Shown: in pieces, positions 10,131 to 19,399 of the stretch | Position numbering within the stretch: position 1 is the first letter of the stretch | Layout of the letters: the number at the start of each line of letters is the position of its first letter | From: Arachidicoccus soli | GTDB lineage: Bacteria > Bacteroidota > Bacteroidia > Chitinophagales > Chitinophagaceae | Assembly: GCF_003600625.1 (NCBI RefSeq) | Contig: NZ_CP032489.1 | Coordinates: 1,178,001 to 1,242,000, forward strand | Length of the DNA: 64,000 nt | Direction of reading: 5' to 3' | Position numbers and translations under genes: made by a program | The notes under the pieces: model-generated | Told to the model about the DNA's origin: nothing | What the model saw: only the letters and a program-made list of their open reading frames with translations | Databases searched by the model: none

Positions 10131-12197
10131 ATGATAAAATATGTAAAACCTATTCTCGGAACATTTGCCATTGTTGCAACTTGTCTTTCTGTAATAAGTT
10201 GTAAAACAGCAAAGGAAAATGAAGGGGCAATTAGTGTAAAAATGCCTCCGATAGTTTCAACCAACAGTTTCTATACAAGTAATAAAGCACCATTACAACC
10301 GCTTCGGTTTATAAAATTGCCCATTGGAAGTATTGAGCCCACCGGTTGGGTGAAAAAGTATTTGAATTTAATGAAGAATGGACTTACAGGCCATTTAGGT
10401 GAAATAAGTGCTTGGCTAGAGAAAAAAGATAATGCTTGGTTAAGCAAAGACGGTAAAGGTGGTCATGGTTGGGAAGAAGTCCCTTATTGGCTAAAAGGTT
10501 ATGGAGATCTGGCATACTTGCTCAAAGATCCATCTATGATCGCTGAAACGAAAACTTGGATAGATGCAGTATTGGAACATCAGCAACCCGACGGCTATTT
10601 TGGACCAGTTACAATGAAGAACGGCAAACCTGATTTATGGGCAAATATGCTAATGCTTTGGTGTTTGCAATCTTACTATGATTACAGTAAAGACAATCGG
10701 GTAATCCCTTTTATGACCAAATATTTTCAATGGGAACAAAAATTACCTGATAGCATGTTTTTAAAAGACTACTGGGAGAATAGTAGGGGTGGGGATAATT
10801 TATATAGTGTCTACTGGCTTTACAATCGTACTGGGGATACTTCTTTATTAAGCTTAGCCAAGAAAATTCATCGCAATACTGCTGATTGGGAACAAGCTAA
10901 AAATTTACCTAATTGGCATAATGTAAATATTGCTGAATGTTTTAGAGAGCCGGCAACATATTTTATGCAAACAGGTAACCCACGTGATTTGAAAGCAACT
11001 TATAATGATTTTCATTTGGTGCGGGATATCTATGGGCAGGTACCGGGAGGCATGTTTGGTGCTGATGAAAATGCAAGAGAGGGATATATTGATCCGCATC
11101 AGGCGGTGGAGACTTGTGGTATGGTAGAGCAAATGGCTTCAGACGAAATGTTGATTCGTTTTACAGGAGATCCCTTCTGGGCCGATAATTGCGAGAATGT
11201 TGCGTTTAATACTTTTCCTGCTGCTGTAATGCCGGATTTTAAATCGCTGCGTTATTTGACGGCACCTAATATGGTTGTCAGCGACAATAAAAATCATAGC
11301 CCGGGCATTCAAAATGACGGTCCTTTTTTAATGATGAACCCCTTTAGCAGCCGCTGCTGTCAACACAATCACGCACAAGGTTGGCCCTATTATACAGAAA
11401 ATTTATGGATGGCTACTCCAGATAATGGTCTAGCCGCTGTTTTGTACAACGCATCGAATGTCACCGCCAAAGTAGGTGACGGTACAACAGTTACTTTTAA
11501 GGAAGAAACGAGATATCCTTTTGAAGAAAATATAGACTTCACAGCGAAACTACCTCATACTGTAGGTTTTCCCTTGTATTTGCGTATCCCAGGTTGGTGT
11601 AAAAATGCGAGTATTCAAATCAACGGGAAAAAATTTGCAATTGAATTGACTCCTGATACTTATGCTTGTATCAATAGACAGTGGAAAAATGGTGATAAAG
11701 TTAGTTTGCAACTACCGATGAAGGTATCTTTAAACACTTGGATTAAAAATAAAAATAGTGTTAGCGTAAATTATGGCCCACTTACTTTTTCCTTAAAAAT
11801 AAAAGAACGATTTGAAAAGGAGGATAGCCGCACAACAGCCATTGGAGATTCGCATTGGCAGCCAGATGCGGATGCCAGCAAATGGCCCGCTTATAATATT
11901 TATGCAGACAGTCCTTGGAACTATGGACTAGATTTGACGGCTTCTGGCGATGTGGCTGATTGGAAAGTGGTACATAAAGCATGGCCAAAAGATTCTTTTC
12001 CTTTTACGCCTGATAATGTACCATTATTTATAAAAGTAAAAGCGAAACAAATACCAACCTGGACCATTGATAAAAATGGTCTCTGTGGGGTGTTGCCACT
12101 AAGTCCGGTTAATGTAAATACCCAAGATGAAGAAGTAACCTTAATCCCAATGGGCGCAACTCGTTTAAGAATTTCTTCTTTCCCTGTAGTAAAATAA
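10131..12197 (+). CDS. beta-L-arabinofuranosidase-like glycoside hydrolase (GH127/DUF1680 type), lipoprotein
   Basis: 688 residues with a lipobox-like VISC around Cys24, so probably membrane-anchored. The (alpha/alpha)6 barrel follows (GWEEVPYWLKGYGDLAYL at about 113-130, QPDGYFGP at 152-159), then C-terminal beta-sandwiches. The metal/cysteine active-site pattern of GH127 enzymes is visible: E327-T-C329 (AVETCGMVEQ) and the vicinal Cys pair C409-C410 (SSRCCQHNHAQG). In the characterised Bifidobacterium enzyme HypBA1 the equivalent residues bind zinc and one Cys is the nucleophile. Such enzymes release beta-L-arabinofuranose, for example from hydroxyproline-linked arabino-oligosaccharides. 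Related families (GH146, GH142) share the fold, so exact linkage is uncertain. It begins 31 bases after the glutaminase-like gene. Confidence 0.88.
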   Translation: MIKYVKPILGTFAIVATCLSVISCKTAKENEGAISVKMPPIVSTNSFYTSNKAPLQPLRFIKLPIGSIEPTGWVKKYLNLMKNGLTGHLGEISAWLEKKDNAWLSKDGKGGHGWEEVPYWLKGYGDLAYLLKDPSMIAETKTWIDAVLEHQQPDGYFGPVTMKNGKPDLWANMLMLWCLQSYYDYSKDNRVIPFMTKYFQWEQKLPDSMFLKDYWENSRGGDNLYSVYWLYNRTGDTSLLSLAKKIHRNTADWEQAKNLPNWHNVNIAECFREPATYFMQTGNPRDLKATYNDFHLVRDIYGQVPGGMFGADENAREGYIDPHQAVETCGMVEQMASDEMLIRFTGDPFWADNCENVAFNTFPAAVMPDFKSLRYLTAPNMVVSDNKNHSPGIQNDGPFLMMNPFSSRCCQHNHAQGWPYYTENLWMATPDNGLAAVLYNASNVTAKVGDGTTVTFKEETRYPFEENIDFTAKLPHTVGFPLYLRIPGWCKNASIQINGKKFAIELTPDTYACINRQWKNGDKVSLQLPMKVSLNTWIKNKNSVSVNYGPLTFSLKIKERFEKEDSRTTAIGDSHWQPDADASKWPAYNIYADSPWNYGLDLTASGDVADWKVVHKAWPKDSFPFTPDNVPLFIKVKAKQIPTWTIDKNGLCGVLPLSPVNVNTQDEEVTLIPMGATRLRISSFPVVK

Positions 12198-12223
12198 TTT
12201 TTATAAAAGAATAATTTAAGCAG

Positions 12224-14476
12224 ATGTATAAAATGAAAAATTTATTGTCTATCGCAATATTAGCATTGATAACACAAAGTATACAGGCGCAGAATTGGAC
12301 GCCTAAAAAAGCGACTTTGATGACAGGTTTCAGTAAAGATGTGAAAGCTGATAATGTATTACCAGAATATCCAAGACCACAAATGGTACGAAAGGATTGG
12401 TTGAATTTAAATGGTGTTTGGCAGTTTCAGCCGGGTGTAAATGCAGATGATGCTTTGCCTCAAGGGAAATTGGCTAGAACTATATTGGTTCCTTTTCCAG
12501 TCGAGTCCGCATTATCTGGAGTAATGGAACACCACGAGAGGTTATGGTATAAAAGGTCTTTTAGAATTCCGACAACTTGGAAAGGAAAAGATGTGCTACT
12601 CCACTTTGGTGCTGTAGACTTTCAGTCTGAAATTTTTATTAATGGCAAAAGAATAGGCTCACACAAAGGCGGTTATGACCCTTTTAGTTTCAATATTACG
12701 CAATATCTGAAAGGCGCAGGCGCGCAAACTATTTCTGTAAAAGTATATGACCCGACTGATAATGGAGGAAACCCTCGAGGTAAGCAATCATTACACCCAG
12801 GCGGAATTATGTACACTTCGACAACAGGTATTTGGCAAACAGTTTGGTTAGAACCGGTGGCAAAAACAAATATTGAAAATATTAGAATGGTGCCAGATAT
12901 TGATAAATCCTTACTAAACCTTACGGTAAACACTGAAGGCAATAGCGATGGTATCGTTGTAAATGTTAAAGTAAAAGAAGGCAATAAACTGGTGAAATCT
13001 TTTACCGGTGACGCCAATACAGAGCTCTCTATTCCGGTGCCAAATGAAAAACTTTGGTCTCCCAACAGTCCATTTTTGTACAATATTGAGATCTCACTAA
13101 ATAAAAATGGGAGACAAATTGATCAAATAAAAAGTTATTTTGGCATGCGCAAAATTGCATTGGCAGATGATCATGGCTATAAAAAACTTTATTTAAATAA
13201 TAAATTTTTATTCGAATTAGGACCCTTAGATCAAGGATTTTGGCCGGATGGTATTTATACCGCGCCCACAGATGATGCTATTAAATATGATTTATCCACC
13301 ATTAAAAAATTAGGATTTAATATGGTGCGTAAGCACATAAAAGTTGAACCTTACCGTTGGTACTATTGGGCAGATAAATTAGGCTTGTTAATATGGCAGG
13401 ATATGCCTTCAGCAAATTCTTACACCGCGCATACTCCACCAGTGAATAAAGCCGAATTTAAATCAGAGTTGCAGCGCATGGTAGAAACACATTGGAACTC
13501 ACCAAGTATTATAATGTGGGTCATCTTCAATGAAAGTCAAGGACAACACGATACACCTGAGTTGGTTAAAATGGTCAAGAAAATGGATCCCTCTCGTTTG
13601 GTAAATCAAGCAAGCGGTGGTAGTCATTTTGGAGTAGGAGATGTTTTTGATATTCACAGTTACCCACCACCTGCTGCCCCTGCAAATAATCATTTTCAGG
13701 CACTCGCATGTGGAGAGTACGGTGGTATCGGCTATGTTGTACCTGATCATACTTGGAAAAAAGCACCCACTTATATTATGATGAAGGATGTAAAAGACTA
13801 TACGAATTTGTATCGTGAATTTGCAAGAGATCTAGAGATATTTAAAACCAACAATGGCTTAAGTGCAGCTGTATACACTGAAACTACAGATGTTGAAAGT
13901 GAATTGAATGGCTTGATGACCTATGATAGGGCTATAATTAAAGTTCCGGTTGATAAAATACGAGATGCAAATTATAATGCGATTCATGGAATGCTGTATC
14001 TATCTACAATATTAGCAACATCCAAAGAGAACCCAAGGCAGTGGAAATATACTTTGGAACAGCCTAATTCTAATAATTGGTATTTGCCAAATTTTGATGC
14101 TGCGAATTGGAAAGACGGACAGGCTGGTTTTGGCTCAGAGGGTACTCCAGGTGCAGTAATAAAAACTAATTGGACAACTCATGATATTTGGTTGAGGCAG
14201 TCATTTAGTTTGAAAAATATATCAAAAGTAAATCGTAAAAATTTAATGCTAAATATTCATCATGATGATGCATGTACTGTTTATATTAATGGTGTGAAAG
14301 CGGCAGAACTAAATGGTGCAACTTCTGGATATACAATTACTAACATGAGCGAAGCGGCTCAAAATGCGCTTCATTTAAATGGAGAAAATATAATGGCAAT
14401 TCATTGCCATCAAGATGGGGGTGGACAATATATAGATGCAGGAATTTCAATAATTAGTAATTCTAAGCCGGAGTAA
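12224..14476 (+). CDS. glycoside hydrolase family 2 protein with an extra C-terminal module
   Basis: 750 residues with a signal peptide ending IQAQ. Domains in order: GH2 sugar-binding sandwich (about 55-210; LNGVWQFQPG, RLWYKRSF, VDFQSEIFINGKRIGSHKGGY), immunoglobulin-like domain (about 215-310), TIM barrel (about 315-600). The acid/base Glu is E437 in VIFNES and the likely nucleophile is E498 in ACGEYGG. The C-terminus (about 616-742; FDAANWKDG, DIWLRQSF, LNIHHDDACTVYINGV, AIHC, QYIDAGI) is not a standard GH2 domain but a copy of the module inside the neighbouring glutaminase-like protein. Substrate is unknown; beta-galactosidase, beta-glucuronidase or alpha-L-arabinopyranosidase-like activity are all possible. 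Last gene of the locus, 26 bases after the GH127 gene; the internal M4 (12233) is an alternative start. Confidence 0.9.
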   Translation: MYKMKNLLSIAILALITQSIQAQNWTPKKATLMTGFSKDVKADNVLPEYPRPQMVRKDWLNLNGVWQFQPGVNADDALPQGKLARTILVPFPVESALSGVMEHHERLWYKRSFRIPTTWKGKDVLLHFGAVDFQSEIFINGKRIGSHKGGYDPFSFNITQYLKGAGAQTISVKVYDPTDNGGNPRGKQSLHPGGIMYTSTTGIWQTVWLEPVAKTNIENIRMVPDIDKSLLNLTVNTEGNSDGIVVNVKVKEGNKLVKSFTGDANTELSIPVPNEKLWSPNSPFLYNIEISLNKNGRQIDQIKSYFGMRKIALADDHGYKKLYLNNKFLFELGPLDQGFWPDGIYTAPTDDAIKYDLSTIKKLGFNMVRKHIKVEPYRWYYWADKLGLLIWQDMPSANSYTAHTPPVNKAEFKSELQRMVETHWNSPSIIMWVIFNESQGQHDTPELVKMVKKMDPSRLVNQASGGSHFGVGDVFDIHSYPPPAAPANNHFQALACGEYGGIGYVVPDHTWKKAPTYIMMKDVKDYTNLYREFARDLEIFKTNNGLSAAVYTETTDVESELNGLMTYDRAIIKVPVDKIRDANYNAIHGMLYLSTILATSKENPRQWKYTLEQPNSNNWYLPNFDAANWKDGQAGFGSEGTPGAVIKTNWTTHDIWLRQSFSLKNISKVNRKNLMLNIHHDDACTVYINGVKAAELNGATSGYTITNMSEAAQNALHLNGENIMAIHCHQDGGGQYIDAGISIISNSKPE

Positions 14477-14500
14477 AGGATAGCAATTTTTATCATTTAT

Positions 14501-14540
14501 CGACCACTTAGTATTTTCTATAAGTGGTCGATTTTCTTTG
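14501..14540 (+). terminator. terminator of the glycan-utilization locus
   Basis: Perfect 10-bp inverted repeat cgaccactta / taagtggtcg (14501-14510, 14521-14530) with a 10-base loop, followed by attttctttg. It lies 24 bases after the GH2 stop codon. Confidence 0.8.
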
Positions 14541-14635
14541 TGCGCCCAGCACGGAGTATTTCAGAGAGGTGAGAGACTGGGATTTTTAAAAATTGACAAA
14601 TAATTGGGTTGAGGTATAATCTTCAAAAAGTATAT

Positions 14636-14666
14636 AAAATACAAAAGCCCCGATAGAAATCGGGGC
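14636..14666 (-). terminator. terminator of the peroxiredoxin gene
   Basis: Perfect GC-rich stem gccccgat / atcggggc (14647-14654, 14659-14666, loop agaa). Read on the - strand it is followed by ttttgtatttt. It lies about 70 bases downstream of the peroxiredoxin stop codon on the - strand. Confidence 0.82.
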
Positions 14667-14739
14667 CGCAAGTACAATGTAATAACTAACTAAGAAAACC
14701 TTTATATAAATTGAGTATCTGAGCTACTCAACTATTGTC

Positions 14740-15369
14740 TTATGGAGCTGGTGTAAAACGCAAATATGGTTTTACTTCTCTCACACCTTTTGGAAATTTC
14801 GCCTTCGCTTCTTCTGTAGAAATCTTAGGAGAAATTACCACGTCTTCACCTTGTTTCCAATCGGCAGGTGTAGAAAATCCTTGATTGGCTGTTAATTGCA
14901 AAGAATCAATCACACGCAATATTTCTACAAAATTTCTTCCGGTAGAAGCAGGGTAGGTGATGATTAATTTTACTGTTTTATCCGGGCCAATAATTAGCAA
15001 TGAACGAACTGTTGCAGTAGCAATCGCATTCGGATGGATAAAATCATATAAATTAGAAACTTTACGATCTTCATCAGCAATAATTGGAAACTGTACATTT
15101 ACATTTTGTGTTTCATTAATATCGCTAATCCAACCTTTATGGCTGTCAACACCATCTACACTTAGCGCTAATACTTTTACACCACGTTTATCAAATTCAC
15201 CTTTTAAAGCTGCGGTAGCACCCAATTCCGTTGTGCAAACAGGTGTGTAATCCGCAGGGTGAGAAAATAATACACCCCAGCTATCGCCCAAAAATTCGTG
15301 AAAATCAATATCTCCTTGAGATGTTTTTGCCTGAAAGTTGGGAGCTATATCCCCTAATTTTATAGACAT
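14740..15369 (-). CDS. 1-Cys peroxiredoxin (Prx6 type)
   Basis: Cytoplasmic thiol peroxidase that reduces H2O2, organic hydroperoxides and peroxynitrite. 209 residues, with the peroxidatic Cys45 in HPADYTPVCTTELG; the PVCTTE form is the Prx6 hallmark. It is the only Cys in the chain, so this is a 1-Cys enzyme needing an external thiol. The C-terminal arm (TPADWKQGEDVVISP, KPYLRFTP) is also typical of Prx6 dimers. Single-gene unit with its own promoter (15410-15439) and terminator (14636-14666). Peroxynitrite reduction would fit with the NO-related cluster 4 kb away, but there is no direct link. Confidence 0.95.
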   Translation of the reverse strand: MSIKLGDIAPNFQAKTSQGDIDFHEFLGDSWGVLFSHPADYTPVCTTELGATAALKGEFDKRGVKVLALSVDGVDSHKGWISDINETQNVNVQFPIIADEDRKVSNLYDFIHPNAIATATVRSLLIIGPDKTVKLIITYPASTGRNFVEILRVIDSLQLTANQGFSTPADWKQGEDVVISPKISTEEAKAKFPKGVREVKPYLRFTPAP

Positions 15370-15409
15370 AATTTATATTGTTTAAATGATTAAATGATTA
15401 TTGAGAATG

Positions 15410-15439
15410 CAAATATATTAATACTCTACTAAAAAACAA
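15410..15439 (-). promoter_or_regulatory. promoter of the peroxiredoxin gene
   Basis: On the - strand: TTG (15439-15437), a 19-base spacer, then TATATTTG (15417-15410), an exact TAnnTTTG with the canonical Bacteroidota -33/-7 spacing. It leaves a leader of roughly 35-40 bases before the ATG at 15369. Confidence 0.7.
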
Positions 15440-15634
15440 GACTATTGTAATATTTTTTTAAAATTTATATGTAAATGGAGAAATGTGATTAAAATGAGTA
15501 TAAATTTTGTATTTATTTTTAGATACATTTTATTTTTTAACACGTTATTTGCAACATTAATTAATCATTAACTATTATTAAACAATTAGGTTTTTGGCTT
15601 TCAAATCTTTTATTTTGCAAAAAATCCAAATTTT

Positions 15635-18600
15635 ATGTTTTTGAAAAAATCTTTACAGTTATTACTAGTCTTTCTGCTGCCAGCATTTGCGATGGCACAG
15701 GTAACTACCAGTTCGATTGTAGGTACAGTAACTACGAGTAGTGGTGCAGCCTTAGAAGGCGCTTCCATTAAAGCGATACATACACCTTCAGGAACCTCTT
15801 ATGCTACCTTTTCCAGAGGTGGTGGTAACTTTACGATTCCGAACATGCGTGTAGGCGGGCCATATACAATTACTATTAGTTATGTAGGGTATAAGAGTTA
15901 TGTTTATAATGACGTTTATCTACAATTGGGTGAGGCTTCAAAATTAACACCTGTTTTAGTTGATAATAGCGCCACCCTTTCTGATGTCAGTGTTGTATCA
16001 ACTAAAAACTCATTAATTAGTAAAGACTTAACTGGAACTTCGGTTTCTGTAACACGTACACAAATGGATTTATTACCTACAATTACACGTAATATTAATG
16101 ATTTCGCTCGTTTAAGCCCAATTGCACAGGTAAGAAGTAGTAGTACAGACGGAAGTCCATTAGGTATTAGCTTTGGAGGACAAAGTACGCGTTATAATCA
16201 ATTTTCGATTGATGGTGCAAACTCTACTGATATTTTTGGATTATCAAGCAATGGTACAAACGGTGGACAAGCGGGTATCAATCCAATTCCTTTTGATGCC
16301 ATTGATCAATTACAAGTAATATTGGCTCCATATGATGTTACGCAAGGAGGTTTTACAGGCGGTGGTATGAATGCGGTTACACGTAGTGGTACAAATGAAT
16401 TGCATGGCTCTGTTTATGGTTATTTCCAAAATCAAAAATTAGTTGGAAAAAGTATAACTACTAATTCTGCTTATCCGAATTTCAAAAATGAACAATACGG
16501 TGCTAGATTAGGTGGAGCAATAATTAAAAACAAGTTGTTCTATTTTGTGAATTATGAAGGTTTAAATAGAACATCTCCAATTGCAAATCAACCTGGAGGT
16601 GCAGATAAAATTTCTCAAATAGATGTTGCAACCGCTCAATCACTAAAAGATTATGTGCAAAATAAATATGGTTACAATGTTGGTAGCATTAATGGTATTA
16701 ATACTACCAGAAAATCAAATTCTGTTTTTGCACGTGTTGACTGGAACATCAATGATAAGAATAAATTAATGATTCGTGACAACTATGTCAATGGCAGCAA
16801 CTATAGTATTTCTGATGCAAAATCTTCCATGTCTTTTGGAAATAACGGTTATACATTTAACTCAAAAACCAATTCAATTGTAGCAGAGCTAAATTCCAAC
16901 ATTTCTAGTCGAGCTTCTAACTTATTACGTTTTACCTTCACTTCTATTCGTGACGCACGGCAAGTGGGAAGCCCATTTCCAAGTGTTACAATCAGTGATA
17001 ATGGTGCAACCTATAAGTTCGGTAACGATTATAGCTCTCAAGCAAATAGCTTAAACCAAAATATAGCTACATTGACAGATAACTATAATATTTACGCAGG
17101 TAGTCATACCATAACACTAGGAACAGATAACATGTTTTATCAAACAAAGAATGTATTCTTACAAGGTGTAAATGGAGATTATTCTTTTAATAGTTTGGCT
17201 GGGTTTATGAACAATGCTGATACCGCATCATTGACTCAATATCAAACAACATATTCTAATGATCCAAGTAATCCATTAGGTGCGGCAAGTATTAAAATGG
17301 GTTCATTTAGTTTATATGCTCAAGATGCATGGCAAGTTAAAAATAACTTTAAGTTGACTTATGGTTTGCGTGCCGATATGCCTGTTTTCTTTAATAAGCC
17401 TGTTGATAATGATGCATTTAATGGGTCCGATATAGCTGTCGAAAATCATGTAATGAATAACCAACCTCCTAAGACCAAAATCTTATTATCTCCAAGAGTT
17501 GGTTTTAACTGGGATGTTTATAATAATGCAAAAACACAAATTCGTGGTGGTATAGGTTTGTTTACAGGTCGTGTACCAATGGTTTGGGTTTCCAACCAGT
17601 ATTCTAATACAGGTATTGCTACTACAAAATATACAGCGAATCATGCTGCAATTGTGGCCAATAATATTCAATTTAACCCTGGAAACCCCTATAAAGGAAC
17701 TGTTACAAATCCTCCGCCAACCGAAGTCGATGTAACTGATCATAACTTTACCGCACCTAGAACATTGAGGGCTAATTTAGCATTAGATCAACAACTACCT
17801 TGGGGTATCGTAGGTACCATTGAAGGTGTTTATACAAAAACCATTAAAGATATTTTATATCAAGATATTAATATGGCGCCTTCTAGTATGACCATTGATT
17901 TGGGTAATGGAGTGTCACGTCCTTTTTATAATTCTGCGAGAAATAATGCAGCTTATACAAACGTTTTGTATTTGACCAATACAAATAAGGGTTATGCTTA
18001 TAATGTCTACGCTAGATTGAAAAAACAATTTTCAATGGGATGGATGGCTAGCATTGTTTATTCACTAGGTCATTCTTATGGAATGAATGACGGAACTTCT
18101 TCGACTGCTGCATCTAACTGGCGTTATGCATATAATATCAATGGCTTAAATAACTTAGACTTGGCAAGAAACAACAATGATCAGGGTTCAAGAGTAACTA
18201 TCGTTTTGGGTAAGAAATTTACTTATGGCAAATTTGCTACGAACTTAGGATTATTCTATACCGGGCAATCTGGACAAACACTTTCTTATGTGTTTTTTAA
18301 TGACTTGAATGGAGATGATGGTTCTACTGCTTCGCCTAAGTCTTCCTATTCTAAAAATAGTGCAGACCTTATGTTTGTACCGACGGAGGTTACCGACTTT
18401 GCACCAATAACCACCAATAAGGGAGTAGTGATAACAACTGCTCAGGAGGAGTTTACTGGATGGCAAGCATTTGTAAACTCCGATCCATATTTAAAGTCAC
18501 ACCAAGGACAGAATTTAAAAAGAAATGGGTCTCGTTTGCCCTGGGAGAATCATGTTGATTTTAAATTTGCTGAAGATTGGAATATTTCGGGAACACATAA

Positions 18601-18853
18601 AATTACTTTATCCATTGATATTTTAAATGCGGGTCATTTGCTGAGTAAAGATTGGGGAAAGGCGTATTATGCAAGTAATCAAGAATTACAACCATTGGAT
18701 GTAGTTGGTTTTTCTCAAACAGGAAATAAGGTGACTCCTAAATATCAGTTTAATCCAACTTATGGTTTAGATACTTACACGCATAAAACCTATTCATATT
18801 CTGATTACCTTTCTCGTTGGAGTATGCAAGTAGGTTTGCGCTATTCATTCTAA
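15635..18853 (+). CDS. Oar-like TonB-dependent receptor with N-terminal carboxypeptidase-regulatory domain
   Basis: 1072-residue outer-membrane barrel. Signal peptide MFLKKSLQLLLVFLLPAFAMAQ, then a carboxypeptidase-regulatory-like beta-sandwich (SSIVGTVTTSSGAALEGASI, FTIPNMRVGGPYTITISYVGY), a plug domain (RNINDFARLSPIAQV, FSIDGANSTDIFG, GGMNAVTRSGTNELHGSVYGY) and a long barrel that closes with MQVGLRYSF, ending in Phe. The plug wording (N-D-F-A-R-L-S-P and VTRSGTN..HGS) is that of the Oar/OmpA-related group rather than SusC. Flanked by its own leader region and a terminator (18886-18918), with no SusD partner. The cargo is unknown; peptides or protein secretion roles have been suggested for Oar relatives. 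Confidence 0.9.
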   Translation: MFLKKSLQLLLVFLLPAFAMAQVTTSSIVGTVTTSSGAALEGASIKAIHTPSGTSYATFSRGGGNFTIPNMRVGGPYTITISYVGYKSYVYNDVYLQLGEASKLTPVLVDNSATLSDVSVVSTKNSLISKDLTGTSVSVTRTQMDLLPTITRNINDFARLSPIAQVRSSSTDGSPLGISFGGQSTRYNQFSIDGANSTDIFGLSSNGTNGGQAGINPIPFDAIDQLQVILAPYDVTQGGFTGGGMNAVTRSGTNELHGSVYGYFQNQKLVGKSITTNSAYPNFKNEQYGARLGGAIIKNKLFYFVNYEGLNRTSPIANQPGGADKISQIDVATAQSLKDYVQNKYGYNVGSINGINTTRKSNSVFARVDWNINDKNKLMIRDNYVNGSNYSISDAKSSMSFGNNGYTFNSKTNSIVAELNSNISSRASNLLRFTFTSIRDARQVGSPFPSVTISDNGATYKFGNDYSSQANSLNQNIATLTDNYNIYAGSHTITLGTDNMFYQTKNVFLQGVNGDYSFNSLAGFMNNADTASLTQYQTTYSNDPSNPLGAASIKMGSFSLYAQDAWQVKNNFKLTYGLRADMPVFFNKPVDNDAFNGSDIAVENHVMNNQPPKTKILLSPRVGFNWDVYNNAKTQIRGGIGLFTGRVPMVWVSNQYSNTGIATTKYTANHAAIVANNIQFNPGNPYKGTVTNPPPTEVDVTDHNFTAPRTLRANLALDQQLPWGIVGTIEGVYTKTIKDILYQDINMAPSSMTIDLGNGVSRPFYNSARNNAAYTNVLYLTNTNKGYAYNVYARLKKQFSMGWMASIVYSLGHSYGMNDGTSSTAASNWRYAYNINGLNNLDLARNNNDQGSRVTIVLGKKFTYGKFATNLGLFYTGQSGQTLSYVFFNDLNGDDGSTASPKSSYSKNSADLMFVPTEVTDFAPITTNKGVVITTAQEEFTGWQAFVNSDPYLKSHQGQNLKRNGSRLPWENHVDFKFAEDWNISGTHKITLSIDILNAGHLLSKDWGKAYYASNQELQPLDVVGFSQTGNKVTPKYQFNPTYGLDTYTHKTYSYSDYLSRWSMQVGLRYSF

Positions 18854-18885
18854 CCTCATTCATCTTCCAACATGTATATTCAGTC

Positions 18886-18918
18886 AAAAGCCGGCAATTT
18901 TGCTGGCTTTTGTTTTTT
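18886..18918 (+). terminator. terminator after the Oar-like receptor
   Basis: Stem aaaagccggca / tgctggctttt (one G-U pair) spanning 18886-18911, followed by gtttttt. It lies inside the 5' extension of the next open frame, which argues that the next gene starts at 18962 and not at 18872. Confidence 0.8.
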
Positions 18919-18961
18919 ATCTTTACTGTGGCAAAGTGACTTAACTATAAAATTCTCTAGA

Positions 18962-19267
18962 ATGAAAAATTATGATACCGTTTCTGAAGCTGTCAATGAT
19001 TTATGTAAAAGAGGGTATGTCCACGATTTCAATATCAAAGAGGAATGTATTGTCTGTGGCAATACCGGCGTATCCCTCTCACCGGAAGAATTTGAAATAG
19101 ATGAGGTACATCGCTTCGAAGGCGATACCGATCCCGGTGATGAAATGATTGTTTATGCCATCTCAGCAAAACATATTACGGCAAAAGGTGTGTTGGTCAA
19201 TGCATTTGGGACTTACTCGGATACGCAAACTTCACGTATTGTAAAGCGTTTGTTTTTGTCACATTAG
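18962..19267 (+). CDS. small conserved protein often labelled 'phosphoribosylpyrophosphate synthetase'
   Basis: 101 residues, M-K-N-Y-D-T-V-S-E-A-V-N-D-L followed by a CIVCGNTG pair of Cys and an acidic EFEIDEVHRFEGDTDPGDE stretch. I recognise the pattern as a small Bacteroidota family commonly auto-annotated as phosphoribosylpyrophosphate synthetase, but it is far too short for Prs and has no PRPP-binding loop, so that name should not be trusted. Start chosen at ATG 18962: the longer frame from 18872 would translate through the terminator of the preceding gene. No signal peptide or membrane segment. Function unknown. Confidence 0.75.
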   Translation: MKNYDTVSEAVNDLCKRGYVHDFNIKEECIVCGNTGVSLSPEEFEIDEVHRFEGDTDPGDEMIVYAISAKHITAKGVLVNAFGTYSDTQTSRIVKRLFLSH

Positions 19268-19314
19268 TTTATTTATATGAAGTATATCTTCCTCTTCTCT
19301 TATCATATGAGTCG

Positions 19315-19331
19315 ATGAAATATTTTTTCAT
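19315..19331. promoter_or_regulatory. inverted repeat upstream of rrf2
   Basis: atgaaa-N5-tttcat, a 17-base AT-rich dyad about 40 bases upstream of the rrf2 -7 element. Size and composition are compatible with an Rrf2-type dimer site (autoregulation), but no consensus is available here and AT-rich dyads arise by chance. Confidence 0.3.
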
Positions 19332-19371
19332 AAAAAAGATAAAAAACTCTTTTAATTGTAGATTATTATTT

Positions 19372-19379
19372 TACCTTTG
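19372..19379 (+). promoter_or_regulatory. -7 element of rrf2 (TACCTTTG)
   Basis: Exact TAnnTTTG match 20 bases before the ATG at 19400. No well-spaced TTG/TTTG -33 box was found, which is common for regulated promoters. Confidence 0.55.
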
Positions 19380-19399
19380 CACCGAACAAGCAAAATCAA

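Noticed and set aside
18872-18961. N-terminal extension of the small protein at 18962
   Set aside because: Contains the terminator of the preceding gene and has no similarity to the family.
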